From Brachionus plicatilis (Eukaryota; Rotifera; Eurotatoria; Ploima; Brachionidae), in contig QEOQ01000041.1 of the NCBI GenBank assembly GCA_010279815.1, positions 12,312 to 35,979 on the forward strand: DNA of 23,668 nt, read 5' to 3'. The notes below the pieces were generated by a model. The model saw only the letters and a program-made list of their open reading frames with translations, did no database searches and was not told where the DNA came from. Each line of letters opens with the position of its first letter. Positions within the stretch are counted from its first letter, which is position 1. Shown here in pieces: positions 1 through 9,471 of this stretch. A program made the position numbers and the translations under genes.

Positions 1-113
1 AGAAAACTATTATCAGATATTTAATTATTTTTATTACACATATTGAATAAATAAAATATACTTTTATTACGATTGCTTTTTTCGTTATAATTTTGGACAC
101 AAACAAAAGATAA

Positions 114-482
114 TTTTGTTACGTTAAGAATTTCGAAGATCGCCTTAAAATACTCGGATTGACAACTCTAGAAGATCGTAGAAAAAGAGGTGATTTAATC
201 CAATACTTTAAAATTACCAAAAATATTAATATCGTGAACTGGTTCCATCTTTTTAACCACAGCCCAAACTCAAACTGTTCAGGACCAGCTGGCTCTACAA
301 GAGGGCACAATAAACTCTACAGACAATTCGTAAAATCTTGTCCTGCAAGACACAATTTTTTCACAAATAGAGTGGTACCAACTTGGAATGAACTACCGGA
401 AAATGTTATAAAAGCTGAAACAGTCAACAGTTTTAAGAACAAATACGACAAATTTTCAAATGGTCAGAAACATCTGCCATAG
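114..482 (+). pseudogene. LINE reverse-transcriptase ORF, C-terminal fragment
   Basis: This is the last ~122 codons of the pol-like ORF2 of a non-LTR retrotransposon. The frame is open from just after a TAA at 111-113 to a TAG at 480-482. It shows the tail pattern shared by CR1/Jockey-type elements: a stretch reading LGLTTLEDRRKRGDLIQ (about 153-203), then PARHNFFTNRVVPTWNELP (about 339-400), then SFKNKYDKF before the stop. The catalytic reverse-transcriptase core and the endonuclease are absent, so this is a dead 5'-truncated copy. The reading frame itself is intact, suggesting a fairly young insertion compared with the other relics here. The reverse-strand frame in the same place (119-310) is a shadow. 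The clade assignment (CR1/Jockey-like) is inferred from the tail motif only. Confidence 0.8.
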
Positions 483-552
483 CTAAGTACGTTGGTGCTC
501 AGCTCCGCGGTTCACCCGTTGCAGATAAAACAATAATAATAATAATAATAAT
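483..552 (+). mobile_element. LINE 3' UTR and (AAT)7 tail
   Basis: A short, GC-richer 3' untranslated segment directly follows the LINE stop codon. It ends in seven AAT repeats (532-552), the microsatellite-type tail that many CR1/L2/Jockey-like LINEs carry in place of poly(A). The 8-mer AACAAAAG occurs both just upstream of the ORF fragment (102-109) and just after the tail (564-571). It may be the remains of a target-site duplication, which would put the whole insertion at roughly 110-563. Confidence 0.7.
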
Positions 553-689
553 TTTCGTGGTGTAACAAAAGTAACCCAGACCCGATAAATTATCTTTTTC
601 ATTAAATAAAATTTATAGCGAATTTATAATGTTAATTAATTGAAAAAAATTGAAAGTCACCCTAACCATTTTTTCCTCTCTGTTCACAG

Positions 690-796
690 TAGCAGAAGAA
701 CTACAACCAGCAACTTTACATAGCCAATTTATGGAATTTTTATTAATTCTATTTCACTTAAACAAAATACCATGCAATCATGATTTGGATTTTTAA
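690..796 (+). CDS. Candidate terminal exon, unrecognised protein
   Basis: A textbook-looking 3' splice site, a pyrimidine-rich run ending in TTCACAG, closes at 689. It is followed by an open frame (first full codon GCA at 692) ending with TAA at 794-796. The frame begins AEELQPATLHSQFMEF and reads as an ordinary protein segment before becoming hydrophobic and AT-driven. Upstream, the frame stays open only back to 644, so the coding part would be the piece after the acceptor. I recognise no family. The acceptor and the mixed amino-acid content favour an exon or exon relic; the short length and expected chance open frames argue against it. Confidence 0.25.
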
Positions 797-1181
797 TATT
801 TGATTTTTCACTTGAAAACCAAGTATTTGGTAAATAACTAATTAAATTGTTATTTGCTGAACTCATTATTTTTTTTCGAATATTTTTAATTTAATTAATG
901 TAATTATTGCAACTCTTTTGAAAATTTAATATTTTTCAAATATAGCGTTTCATTACAAATCTCTCTTTTAATTAATTTTTTAAATTCACTATAAATTTGC
1001 GCTACAAAAGTAATCGTTACCCATGTTTCATCGCAAGAAAAATCATAGCAAGGTAAATTTCATAGCAAAGTAAAACAAAATTTACCTAGATTAATTGATT
1101 GTAAATAAAGTTAATTTTAAAAAAAGTAAATGTTTTATTGTTAATTGAATAAAAATAAGATAATTAAATTTAATTTAATGT
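797..1181. other. AT-rich DNA with a short duplicated motif
   Basis: I see no gene. A 16-base unit beginning TCATAGCAA is present twice in tandem with small differences (about 1044-1075). The rest is homopolymeric A/T-rich sequence. Confidence 0.5.
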
Positions 1182-1456
1182 CTAATCTTCAAAATTCAAA
1201 ATTAAATCTTCAATATATTGAGACAATTCTTCTTTATTATACAATTTACACAAACTTAGCAAACGTGAATCTTTTTTTACTTGTTCAGCTAGTAAAAAAA
1301 GTGATTTCGTGAACTTTTTTAATTATATTTTTCAGTTGTTTGGACATTAGAATCGATAGTATTAGAGTTTAAAATAGGATTTATAATTCGTCTATTTCTT
1401 AGTTTTTTTAATGTTTGCGACTCATTCCGATTCTCTTTCAAGAAATTTCGATTCAT
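1182..1456 (-). pseudogene. Two abutting minus-strand frames, possible frameshifted gene
   Basis: On the minus strand an ATG (1454-1456) opens a 45-residue frame starting MNRNFLKENRNESQ and ending at a TAA (1319-1321). A second frame, open from 1322 and ending at a TAG (1182-1184), reads FLLAEQVKKDSRLLSLCKLY followed by NKEELSQYIEDLI. The two meet at a run of six A/T bases (1315-1320), so a one- or two-base slip there would join them into about 90 residues. The second part is rich in Leu/Lys/Glu with helix-like spacing. I recognise no family. Either this is a decayed small gene or exon, or two chance frames that happen to touch; the AT richness makes chance quite possible. Confidence 0.25.
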
Positions 1457-1537
1457 TTTCTAAAGATTAATTAGTAAATGAATTTTTGATGTAATCAATA
1501 AATATGAAAAAATTATATTTTAACTAAAATAAAACTT

Positions 1538-1577
1538 AAACTTAAACTAAAATATAATTGTATTTTAGTTTAAGTTT
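1538..1577. repeat. Perfect 17-bp hairpin
   Basis: A 17-base arm at 1538-1554 is exactly reverse-complementary to 1561-1577, with a 6-base loop. It lies between the minus-strand frames and the Tc1-like relic and belongs to neither as far as I can tell. Confidence 0.7.
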
Positions 1578-1630
1578 TGGTTTTAAATAAAGATTTTTAA
1601 CTAGAAACTCTCTTTTAATTTTATTTAATA

Positions 1631-2461
1631 GTGCCACGCTTTTAAAGCCAGTAAAGGAACAGGAACTTACACTGCTTTGAAAAAGCCATTGCTGACGATA
1701 TCAGATCCAATCAAAAGATTAAAATGGTGTAAAGAAAGATTGAATTGAACAATTGAACGTTGCGGAATGGTGATTTTTAGTGAGGAATCCAATTTTTAGT
1801 CAAAAGATTAAAAAAAGAAAAATACGATCCAAGATTTGTAGTACCAACTTTACAGGGTAGTGGTGGCTCCGCAGGAATATGGGATGCATCAACACACTAT
1901 CAACAATTAATTCTAAATCACTGAACAGTCATTGAACATTATTAGCTATGACTAAAAGAGGACTCAAGGTTCGCTCTACATGACAAGATTATATAATGGT
2001 CCGTCAACAGGCCCCATTAATTCAGCTTCTACAAATAAATCTAAAAACAGCAAAAAAAAATTTTATTAAAAATAAAAAAATTAAAAATTTTGAAGAAAAT
2101 AATTTTTCAAAAAAAAAAAAGTGTTAAAAAAATAAATACATTAAAATAAACGCTTGCAAAAAATGAAAAATACTAGGGTAAGGTACGTATTCGTGCTTAT
2201 TTTTATGCGAAAGGTGGTCATTTTAAATACTAAGTCTAACTTTTTGTGCAAATTTTTTTCCAATATTTATTTTTTCTCAATTAATATAATCAGCATTTTT
2301 TTTTCATTTTTTTTTTTGCATTTTTATTTTATTAACTATTATAATTAATAAATCAAAATACAGAAATATTCTTACTGGTCTTCTATTATATAAATAATTA
2401 ACACATATTTTATTTGTTTTGAAAAAATGTGAATGCGTCTAAAATTTTGTGCAATACTGTA
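1631..2461 (+). pseudogene. Decayed Tc1/mariner transposase and 3' end
   Basis: This is a relic of a Tc1-family DDE transposon. At 1674-1796 the frame reads as the Tc1 segment leading to the first catalytic Asp: KKPLLTISDP, then KRLKWCKERL, then MVIFSEESNF, where Tc1 proteins have FSDES; the Asp codon has become Glu. A Trp codon upstream has become TGA. In another frame 1823-1885 gives KYDPRFVVPTLQGSGGSAG, matching the Gly-rich strand that follows. Around 1981-2010 frame-broken pieces resemble the QDN segment holding the second Asp. Past the coding part, 2435-2461 (GTCTAAAATTTTGTGCAATA) resembles a Tc1 inverted-repeat end with a terminal TA. The N-terminal DNA-binding part and the 5' repeat are missing. 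The open frame at 2154-2348 is AT noise inside this relic. Confidence 0.7.
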
Positions 2462-2673
2462 GGTAAAAGAAAAACTTAAAAGAAAATAAAATGTAGCATA
2501 AATTTATTTATTTTTTTAAGTATAACATTTACTATTGTATAAAAAAAATTGCAGTATAGCTATTATTTTTTCCAGAGTTAAATGTCACAAGTCTCAAGTT
2601 AAGTCTGGACTTGGCCTTTTTTGGGATTTTTAAACAACTCTGATTTTTCTAAATATACTTTAAAAAATTAAAA
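2462..2673. other. AT-rich spacer
   Basis: I see no gene here. A small region near 2590-2620 has higher GC (containing CAAGTTAAGTCTGGACTTGG) with a partly self-complementary GTCTGGAC core, but no recognisable element. Confidence 0.4.
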
Positions 2674-2757
2674 ATGCCAAAAAAGATAGAATGGAATAAA
2701 GTTAAGGAATTTACCAATAATACTGAACTCGAAACATTTCTCGGAATATCAATGTAA
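2674..2757 (+). pseudogene. Possible Ty3/Gypsy reverse-transcriptase scrap
   Basis: A 27-codon ATG-to-TAA frame contains NKVKEFTNNTELETFLGIS. In Ty3/Gypsy pol the boundary between reverse transcriptase and RNase H has the pattern K-x-x-A-I-x-x-[FW]-P-x-P-x-[ND]-x-x-E-L-x-S-F-L-G. The VKEF...ELETFLGIS part fits it loosely, but the Pro residues and the following YYR are missing. It could be a chance frame. Confidence 0.2.
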
Positions 2758-3131
2758 ATTTCATTTTGTTCAGATAATTTCTGGCCATAAATTTTGGTGA
2801 CGAAAATTGATTTAAAAAAAATAAAGAATTTAAATACAAAATTAAATTGATTTTATTTTTTAACTTAATTTTTATTAACAAATTTAAAAAATCAAAGATG
2901 AGATTAAAGCATTAACGATATTCAATTTAAAAATGTCAAATTTTCACTCATGAGTAGCTTTTTGTGTTTGTTTCACGTGTGACTGATAAAAGCATTTTGT
3001 CTGAAGGAAAATTTTATATATTCTGGAAGAATTAATTCAAAGTAATTTTTGAAGATTTTTTACTCATTTATTTTTTAGCATTAAACAACAATTTTTTGAA
3101 AACTTTTTCATAATTCTCTTCATTTTTCAGA
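2758..3131. other. AT-rich spacer
   Basis: I see no gene or element. A splice-acceptor-like tract (TTCTCTTCATTTTTCAG) sits at its right edge, about 3114-3130, just before the weak open island that follows. Confidence 0.4.
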
Positions 3132-3290
3132 CAGCCAAGTGATGGATATTTCATGGATTAATTCATTGATTTTTTTATGCCAATAACTTTTGACCAACTA
3201 ACCAAACTAAAATATTCAGCTCTAATCCTTTAATTTCTTGAAATCTCAAAGAACTCTCAATTTGTTCCGAATTCTCATGAAAAATCTTAA
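3132..3290 (+). pseudogene. Weak coding-like island with two internal stops
   Basis: After an acceptor-like pyrimidine tract, one continuous frame from 3132 to the TAA at 3288-3290 reads QPSDGYFMD, stop, then FIDFFMPITFDQLTKLKY, a further stop, then FLEISKNSQFVPNSHEKS. The local composition is a little less AT-rich than its surroundings. The product is unrecognised. Overlapping frames on both strands, including a 90-codon minus-strand frame at 3246-3518, are also open, so this has weak support. Confidence 0.15.
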
Positions 3291-4466
3291 CGAATATAAA
3301 TATAATCGTTTAATATAAACAAAGAATAATAATATAATAAAATGATATTTTTTTTTAAAGATTAAAATTGAAAATTTAAAACTCGCGATTTGAAAATAAT
3401 TTTGTGGTCGAGAATTTTTAATTAAACCAAAACATGCATTGTTCACAACTATATTTAATTCTAAATTTGAAAAATAAAAAATATAGAATTTGAAAATAAG
3501 CTTCACTTTTTTTATCAACTTTACTAAATATTTTTCTCTATCAAACTAACTAAAAAAACATATTATTCAAAAAGTTAAAATTTCTAACAATATATTTTTT
3601 CATAACCAATTATTTATTACAATCCTAATTTCAAAGTTAATTTTATTACAATAAATTAAAACTATAATAAATAAATAATAAATAAATAATAATGAAAAGC
3701 ATGCAAAAATACCAAAAATTCATATTTAGCGCACGCATTAAAACAAAAAAGTCATTTTTCAAATAAAATTTAATTTTTTTTAAAATCAAATAAAAATATT
3801 CATTTTTGACTCATTTAATGCCCACTTAAAACCGAATTTTTAGTTTTTATGTCGAAGTAAAAGAATTTTCCTAAAAAATTCAAAACACGTGTTAGATGCC
3901 TGGTAAAAAACCAAATTTACGATTTGTACCCCCGGGGTTGTTTGGGCGAGTTTACGGTAACATCTTCATTTAAATGTTACATTTAAATTATTTAAATAAA
4001 TTCTAACTCTGCGAATTGTTATGATATTTTGAATTCAAGATGCTTAAAAAGAGCCTTTCCTTTTTTTAATTTACTTTTTTAATTTTAATTCTATTTATTC
4101 ATATTCGTGACAATGCTGGCGATGTCGTTAAAAAATAAAGTATAAAAAAAAAAGTAAAAATTGTATAATTTCAATCCAGAGAGTAAAGTTCTTAGAGAAT
4201 TACAATATAAATAGATAATAAAGAGTTTGCATGTATTATTTGCATGATTTTTACAAAATATAAATTTAAGATTTTAATTCTTTAATTCTAAAGTTTGTTT
4301 CTTTTTTTAAATTTTCTTGAATATTAATTTTTATTGAAAATAACTTATTTAATTTCCTTAACTTAATAAAGATGAGTCAAAATTTGAATTAAATGAAATT
4401 CGATAGAGCTAATTTAAATTTTGCTTTTTCTTTAAATAAAATAAATGACATTGCTTTTCATTATTT
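3291..4466. other. Long AT-rich stretch without genes
   Basis: I find nothing codable. Its one unusual spot is about 3925-3965, where a GC-rich patch containing TACCCCCGGGGTTGTTTGGG interrupts otherwise A/T-only sequence. The rest is A/T homopolymer runs and short TAAA-type repeats (for example ATAAATAATAAATAAATAAT near 3668). Confidence 0.5.
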
Positions 4467-4925
4467 GACAAAAATGGGGTCTTGTAAATTATATGAACTT
4501 TAGATCATATTTTTTATGATAAAAAAAGAAAATATAAAAAAAAATTCGATAATCATTTTTAAATTAATTTAGATGAAAAAATATACAGTTATAAAAAATA
4601 ATTTCATAATAAATTGTCTGGCATATGTTTGGCTAGAACGACTAACTAAATTTTTAAATTCATTCATTTCTTTTTCAATTAAATTTCTCAGTTTTTAAAG
4701 TGATTAAAGATCAAAAAAAAAACTCATAAGTGGTTAATTTTTGACCGAAGTTCTAAAAAATTTGAAATTTTTAGTTCTAATTTAATTTAAAAATGATGAT
4801 CGAAATTTTTTTTAAATATTTTCTTTTTTTGATCATTAAATTTACAATAAACATTTTTACAATAAACATTTTCAGTAAAATTTGTGATCTAAAGATCATG
4901 AAATTGACGAGACCCCAAAAATGTC
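4467..4925. mobile_element. Fold-back DNA element with long inverted arms
   Basis: The left arm (4467 to about 4575) and right arm (about 4780-4925) are inverted copies. The outer arms share a GACA end, a GGGGTC block and CTTTAGATCA; the inner arms share AAAAAAGAAAATAT and ATCATTTTTAAATTAA. The right arm additionally carries a tandem duplication of a 15-base unit containing ACAATAAACAT (about 4841-4870). No transposase is visible, so it is non-autonomous. The 11-mer ACATTGCTTTT occurs just outside both ends (4448-4458 and 4932-4942) and could be a long target-site duplication like those made by Mutator-type transposases, although it sits 6-8 bases away from the ends I drew. The open frame at 4793-5014 runs through the right arm and is an artefact. 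Confidence 0.65.
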
Positions 4926-5938
4926 CGCGAAACATTGCTTTTTTGAAGAACAAGTTTTATCTATCGTCTTATAGAAAAATTTACAAGGATTTAATATTTA
5001 TACTTATATTTTGACGCGATGATCAATTCAAAATTTATCATTAAAAAATACTAAATTTTCATAATTTTTAATTAAATATTTAAAATTCGAGTGTTTTTAC
5101 ATTTGTTGATCATAACTTTAGAATAAAATAAGCTAAGGACGTCACATTAAAAAATTGAATACTCAATTTTCTCAGAATTAATAAAAATAATAAAAATTGT
5201 ATTTTCTTAATAATAGCTGCCTTAACTTGATTTATTTATAAAAAAAATCGCATGATATAAATCTGGAAATTTAAAAAATCAATTAAGGCCAAAAATAGAA
5301 AAATTTTTATTTTTTTTAAAAGCTGTAATAAGCAGCTTTAAAATTGTGCTATTAAACCAAGGTCTCATAATATAAATTTATTAATTAGTAAAGCTGTATA
5401 ATCAGGAAGTTTAAATTGTTAGTTTTATTGGAAATTGAAGAAATAAAATTTAATTTTGACTCATTTTCAGCAATAATTTTTTGGATTATTTTTGATCCTT
5501 GTAATTTTTTTTATAAGACGTTTTCTCAAACTTATTTTTCAAAAAAAGTAATCTATGTGGGAGATTTTTGTCTAAAGGTAAGAAGCAATATCACCGGTCT
5601 TAATTAAAAAATGAACAACCCTAAAAAAATTTTAAAAAATTCATTTTTTTTTTAATTTTAGAAGTAAAATAATCTGTGAATAAAATTTCATTGATCTCTG
5701 ATTAAGGGTACATAGTTATTAATATTTATAAAAGGTGAATGACTATCCTGAGCTAAATTAGAAAGCTTACGCAATCTTACGTGAATATTAGTCGGTAAAC
5801 TTTTAGTAAAATCGTTCAAAAATGTTTAAGACCAAAAAAAATGAGGTTTTTGGTAAAAAATGTAAAATTCACTTCTATTCCAGAATTTTTAATTAATTTT
5901 ATTTTAAAAAATTAAAAAAATTTCAACAATCCTTACAT
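4926..5938. other. AT-rich spacer with two small hairpins
   Basis: Two small hairpins are visible: GCCTTAACTTGATT (about 5219-5232) pairs with AATCAATTAAGGC (about 5278-5290), and AAGCTG pairs with CAGCTT near 5321-5338. A 63-codon frame (5416-5607) ends shortly after a donor-like AAGGTAAGA (5575-5583), but it is Phe/Ile-rich as expected from T-rich DNA, so I do not call it a gene. Confidence 0.4.
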
Positions 5939-6275
5939 TTTCTTTCCTAATTTTACGTAAAATTACACAATTTTTGATAAAATTTTGTAATGAAAATATA
6001 ACTCATCAGAGTAAAATTCAAATTTTTTCGAAAAGACTTAAAATCAATATATTTTAAGCGGCTTAGTTTTTGTAACAAAAATATCATGTTTAAGCATCTC
6101 AATAGAAAAAAAATTCTAATTAATAATAAATATTTTTTAATTATAAAAAAATTGATAAATATTATAATTTTTCTTTTAAAGATATTTTTATTTCAAGTCT
6201 ATTTGAAAAAATTTGACTTTACTCTGATGAGTTGTATTTTCATTACAAAATTTTACCAAAAATTAGGAAAGAAAA
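5939..6275. mobile_element. Fold-back (MITE-like) element
   Basis: An inverted repeat of about 90-110 bp flanks a ~140-bp AT-rich centre: the left arm is 5939-6046 and the right arm 6186-6275. Both arms carry TTTCTTTCCTAATTTT, AATTTTGTAATGAAAATA and AACTCATCAGAGTAAA in inverted order. The left arm has about 20 extra bases near 5955-5977. No coding capacity is evident; the open frame at 6086-6307 is a by-product of the arm sequence. Ends and target-site duplication are not clear. Confidence 0.65.
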
Positions 6276-7300
6276 GGTTATTTTATAATAATATAATGGG
6301 AGCTTAATTTTTACTTAAAAAAGGTTTTTTTTCAACATCAAAATTGTCTTTTAGGAAAAATGTATTACTTTAAAATAGGTGTTGTTTTTTACTTGTTTGA
6401 TCGGTTATGTATTTAAAGGAACTGGCTGCTATCCAATACCGTATCTAAATAAATGAACTTAATATACAATTTTAATTATAAAAATATCTTATATATATAA
6501 TATTTAATTTTATTATCCCAATATCTTAAAATACTTTTATCCTTTTTAAGAGAATTGTTTTTTTTTTGTTAAAAGTATCAATAGACTTTTAAATTTCTGA
6601 ATTAAACTATTAATAATCTGTAAAAACTGGCATGATTTTTAAATCATGGTTTTGAAATCATGTTAAAATTTTTCGAAATACTAGATTGAGACTTTCTTTG
6701 GATGTCATCAGAAAATTTTTTATATAAAAAATCAAAAAAAAATTATGAATTGTCTAACAAATTTATTATAAATAAAGTTTCAAACAGAGAATCATTTTGA
6801 GACAAATCATTTATCAATAAAAGGGATAAATTTAATCGTGACAATGACAGTCACATAAGAAATTAATATTTTTTTATTTATTTCGTTACTGAACTATATC
6901 TCCTTCAGAATATAAAATAAAATGAAAAAATTAAATTAAATTATATAAGTTGAAATAAAATAAAAAGAGGTAAATTGAAATAGAGAGTAAAACCCCTTAA
7001 TTAATTTTGTTTCTCATTTTTTTTTCTTTTTTATTTCTTGTTACTAAAATAACTAAATTATATATTAATACAAAAAAACCAGACTCCTTTTTAATTTTTT
7101 AATTCATTTTCTAGATACTAGAAACATTTATTTAGATTCAAAATTAATTTATAGCCATTTCAAATACTTAATTAAATAAATTATATAGAACATTAATTTT
7201 AAAAAAAAAAAAAGTTTTATTTTTAAACATATTAAAATGTAGGAGTATAATAATCATTGCTATCAAATTAGGAAAATAGTAAAAAAGATAAAATTTTTAT
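6276..7300. other. Long AT-rich stretch without genes
   Basis: I see no gene. A GC-raised patch at about 6405-6455 (around GGAACTGGCTGCTATCCAAT) and a local repeat of AAATCATG (about 6641-6662) are the only departures from A/T noise. Confidence 0.4.
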
Positions 7301-7344
7301 CTAGAAATTTTTGTTGATAAACAGCTTACCGTGTATAAGAAGTT

Positions 7345-7545
7345 TCAATGTTTGTCATGTCACGGAATAAAATTTTTCTTCATATTTTGATTTGATTTTG
7401 AGTCTAATTTGTCTTTTTTTTTGTCATAAAACTGATTTGTCATAAAATAAGATTTTATTGAATTGAAATGGAAATGAATGGGAAAGGTCTTGGTTACACG
7501 GTTTTTGTTGTCATAAAATTAAAATGTCACAAAATCATGGGCCAT
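7345..7545. repeat. Interspersed TTGTCATAAAA motif cluster
   Basis: The 10-mer TGTCATAAAA recurs near 7423, 7439 and 7510, with variants TGTCATGTCACGG (about 7355) and TGTCACAAAATCATGGGCC (about 7525-7543). Repeated subterminal motifs like these are common in non-autonomous DNA transposons and Helitron-like elements, but I cannot define ends. Confidence 0.35.
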
Positions 7546-7589
7546 GTCTAAATTCGTTCTCTTAATAAGTTTTAATGCAACTGATGTAA

Positions 7590-7679
7590 ATTATTCAAAA
7601 CACAGCTGTAAGATTTGTTCTGAAACTTCCTTTCAGGACCGCCTCTAAGACATTCTTCTATGAAGCAAAAAAAAAATAA
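7590..7679 (+). pseudogene. LINE reverse-transcriptase scrap
   Basis: A 29-codon frame ending at TAA (7677-7679) reads IIQNTAVRFVLKLPFR then TASKTFFYEAK. The IQN-x-A-x-R-x-x-x-x-LP pattern is that of the segment after the reverse-transcriptase fingers/palm in CR1/L2/Jockey-type LINEs, where the consensus is LQ-x-x-QN-x-A-x-R. The upstream frame is interrupted by stops (7566-7589), so this is a small relic. It lies immediately left of the fold-back element starting at 7749. Confidence 0.5.
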
Positions 7680-7748
7680 CTATAAATAAAATTAATAAAA
7701 CTATGTAAAGGTATTGTTAATTTAAAATACAAATTGAACAAAAATTCC

Positions 7749-7990
7749 TCATTTTTTGCTAAATTAAAATTTAAGTTAATAATAAATATTAGTGCAAGAT
7801 ACTTTGTTGCACCTTTTTTACCTTAAATAATTTTCCCCATGTAAAAAAAGACAAAAAATAAAGAGTCAATAAGATTTAAATAGATTATTGATTTGATTTA
7901 ATTTTAAAAATAAAATAAAATAAAAAATGTGCAACAAAGTATGCTGCACTATGTTGCAGTATTTTTTCTAATATTTATTATTAGCAAAAA
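7749..7990. mobile_element. Fold-back (MITE-like) element with GTGCAACAAAGTA arms
   Basis: TTAATAATAAATATTAGTGC followed by ACTTTGTTGCAC (7777-7812) is mirrored at 7927-7984 by GTGCAACAAAGTA, TGCACTA and TAATATTTATTATTA. The right arm contains ~19 extra bases (TGTTGCAGTATTTTTTCTA) that partly duplicate the GTTGCA motif. TTTTTTGCTAA (left) and TTAGCAAAAA (right) extend the arms outward. No protein is encoded. Confidence 0.6.
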
Positions 7991-8205
7991 TTTTCCGAGT
8001 TTTGTTGACATTTAGGAATTAGAAAAATTCTAATGGCAGGCCCGATCCAACATGAATTCTTTCATTATGATTTATTCAAAATTTGTGAGTCATTATACTT
8101 GTTTTTTTTAAAAGTGTCAATATGACACCTCGGCTCCTAAGAGGTTTAAAAATAACACTCTTTTTGAGATTAAAACGATTTAAAATTTTAGTTAAAAAAA
8201 ATAGC

Positions 8206-8290
8206 ATTATTATTATTATTATTTATTTCAAAAAAACACCACTTGGGTGATGAAAGTAAAAAAAAATCAAGTTACAATGAAAAAAAAAAA
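8206..8290 (-). mobile_element. Minus-strand LINE-like 3' tail
   Basis: Read on the minus strand, CATCACCCAAGTGGTG (about 8241-8256, a small hairpin) precedes TTTTTTTGAAATAAATAAT and an (AAT)6 run (8206-8223 on plus). A short hairpin followed by an AAT microsatellite is how many CR1/L2-type LINEs end, and the first LINE of this window has the same tail unit. Its coding part is not recognisable further right, so the 5' boundary is open. Confidence 0.4.
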
Positions 8291-8374
8291 TAAAAAAATT
8301 TGATAAGTTAGATAGGAAAAAGTTAATTTCATTTTCCTTGTTTTTGTTAATTTATATGATTATTCACAAGAAGC

Positions 8375-8585
8375 ATGGTAATCTTAAAAATAAGAACAAC
8401 AAATGCTTATTTGAATTGGAACATTGGCTTTGGAAGTAAACGAAGATATCAGTTGAACATTTTTGTTCAATTGTCTTTAAGGAAAATGCTGATCTAAACT
8501 CAATTACCTATGGAACCGTGTTACTTGTGTAGGTTGTGGTAAATTAATGAAAGATGCGATGAGGATTAAAATTACATATTTCTAA
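8375..8585 (+). pseudogene. Unrecognised coding-like island, frames broken
   Basis: A GC-raised island on the plus strand. An ATG at 8375 opens 40 codons including LNWNIGFGSKRRYQLNIF, ending at TAA 8495-8497. A different frame takes over from about 8505 to TAA 8583-8585 and includes RVTCVGCGKLMKDAMRIKIT, with a CxxC pair that could be half a zinc-binding site. It could be the remains of one protein with a shift near 8495, but the family is unknown and chance cannot be excluded. Confidence 0.2.
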
Positions 8586-8712
8586 AATGCATCAAAAATA
8601 CTCTTAATAACTCAATTAAAGTCACTTATATTATTTAGATTTAAAATTTAATCCTTGGAATATTTTGATCACATAAATAAAAACTAAAATCGATATGGTT
8701 TAATTTTTTTTT

Positions 8713-8949
8713 TTTGAATCACAAAATGTATCCAATGCTGAAATAACATTGAAAAAGTGCGATGTTTCAAATATTTTTTTAAGTTTAAAATAAAAAAATA
8801 ATTTTAATTTAATATTGCAAGCATTTTTATATTTTTGAAATTAAACTTTTTTAGTGAAATAGAATGAGTTTAATTTTTGTTTAGAAATTTGAAAAAAAAT
8901 ATTGAAAATTCTTTTTTTAAATTTTAAATTATTTAATTATTGTTTATTT
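8713..8949 (+). repeat. Dispersed repeat, copy 1
   Basis: 8764-8949 matches, in inverted orientation, the last ~190 bases of the window (23479-23668) over nearly its whole length, with shared strings such as CAAATATTTTTTTAAGTTTA and TAATTTTAATTTAATATTGC. In addition 8713-8749 matches 23431-23467 in direct orientation (TTGAAT-ACAAAAT-TATC pattern). A unit whose outer end is direct while its interior is inverted suggests an element with long terminal inverted repeats. No coding sequence is seen. Confidence 0.6.
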
Positions 8950-9171
8950 GTTTATCTATACCTTTACCAACCTTCAAAATAAAATATATGACAAAAAAAT
9001 GAAAAAAAAAGATAAATAATTCATTTAGATTTAAATTAATATTCAATCGTTGATAAACTCTATCTAGTGAACCAAAGTTTACATTTTATGCGAAAAATTT
9101 TTGTTCTCGGGTTTGTGAACTATAAGTTCATCTAATTTTTTTTTTTTGTGGTCACATATCCAGCAAGACCT

Positions 9172-9326
9172 GGGATTTTACCAGAATAACTTTAATTTCC
9201 GTATTTTGACTATTTTAAAGTTAACCATAATTAACTTAAATTACCGTAAAATACCAAAAGCAAAAATTATTTAATTGTGGCAAATTTTAGTCAGTATACG
9301 GAAATTTAAAAATATGGTAAAATCCC
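9172..9326. mobile_element. Small terminal-inverted-repeat element (155 bp)
   Basis: GGGATTTTACC (9172-9182) is exactly mirrored by GGTAAAATCCC (9316-9326). Just inside, AATTTCCGTATTTTGACTA (9194-9212) is mirrored by TAGTCAGTATACGGAAATTT (9289-9308) with few changes. An inner palindrome (AAGTTAACCATAATTAACTT, about 9218-9237) adds to the fold. This is a typical non-autonomous MITE layout; no obvious target-site duplication. The open frame at 9275-9484 starts inside its right arm and is not a gene. Confidence 0.6.
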
Positions 9327-9471
9327 TTTATCGTAGCACTAATGTTGTTACTAAGGCGGTCATTTTTTTTTCCAAGTCTTTGAAATCACTTAAAAAAAAA
9401 ATTTCAAGCCAAGTCTTTGAGTTTTTGAAAAACTGTACATTAGACCAAAAGAAACCAAAAAAAAATGGTAT

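Noticed and set aside
3246..3518. 90-codon minus-strand open frame
   Set aside because: It is dominated by Phe/Ile/Lys/Leu as expected from A/T runs, has no motif, and frames of this length can occur by chance here given two strands and 23.7 kb.
5416..5607. 63-codon frame ending near a GTAAGA donor-like site
   Set aside because: Phe/Ile-rich composition, no ATG start and no acceptor on its left; GTAAGA alone is common.
6221..6245. CTGATGAG, the first strand of a hammerhead core
   Set aside because: There is no GAAA strand at a suitable distance and no flanking helices; the motif lies within the arm of a fold-back element and is coincidental.
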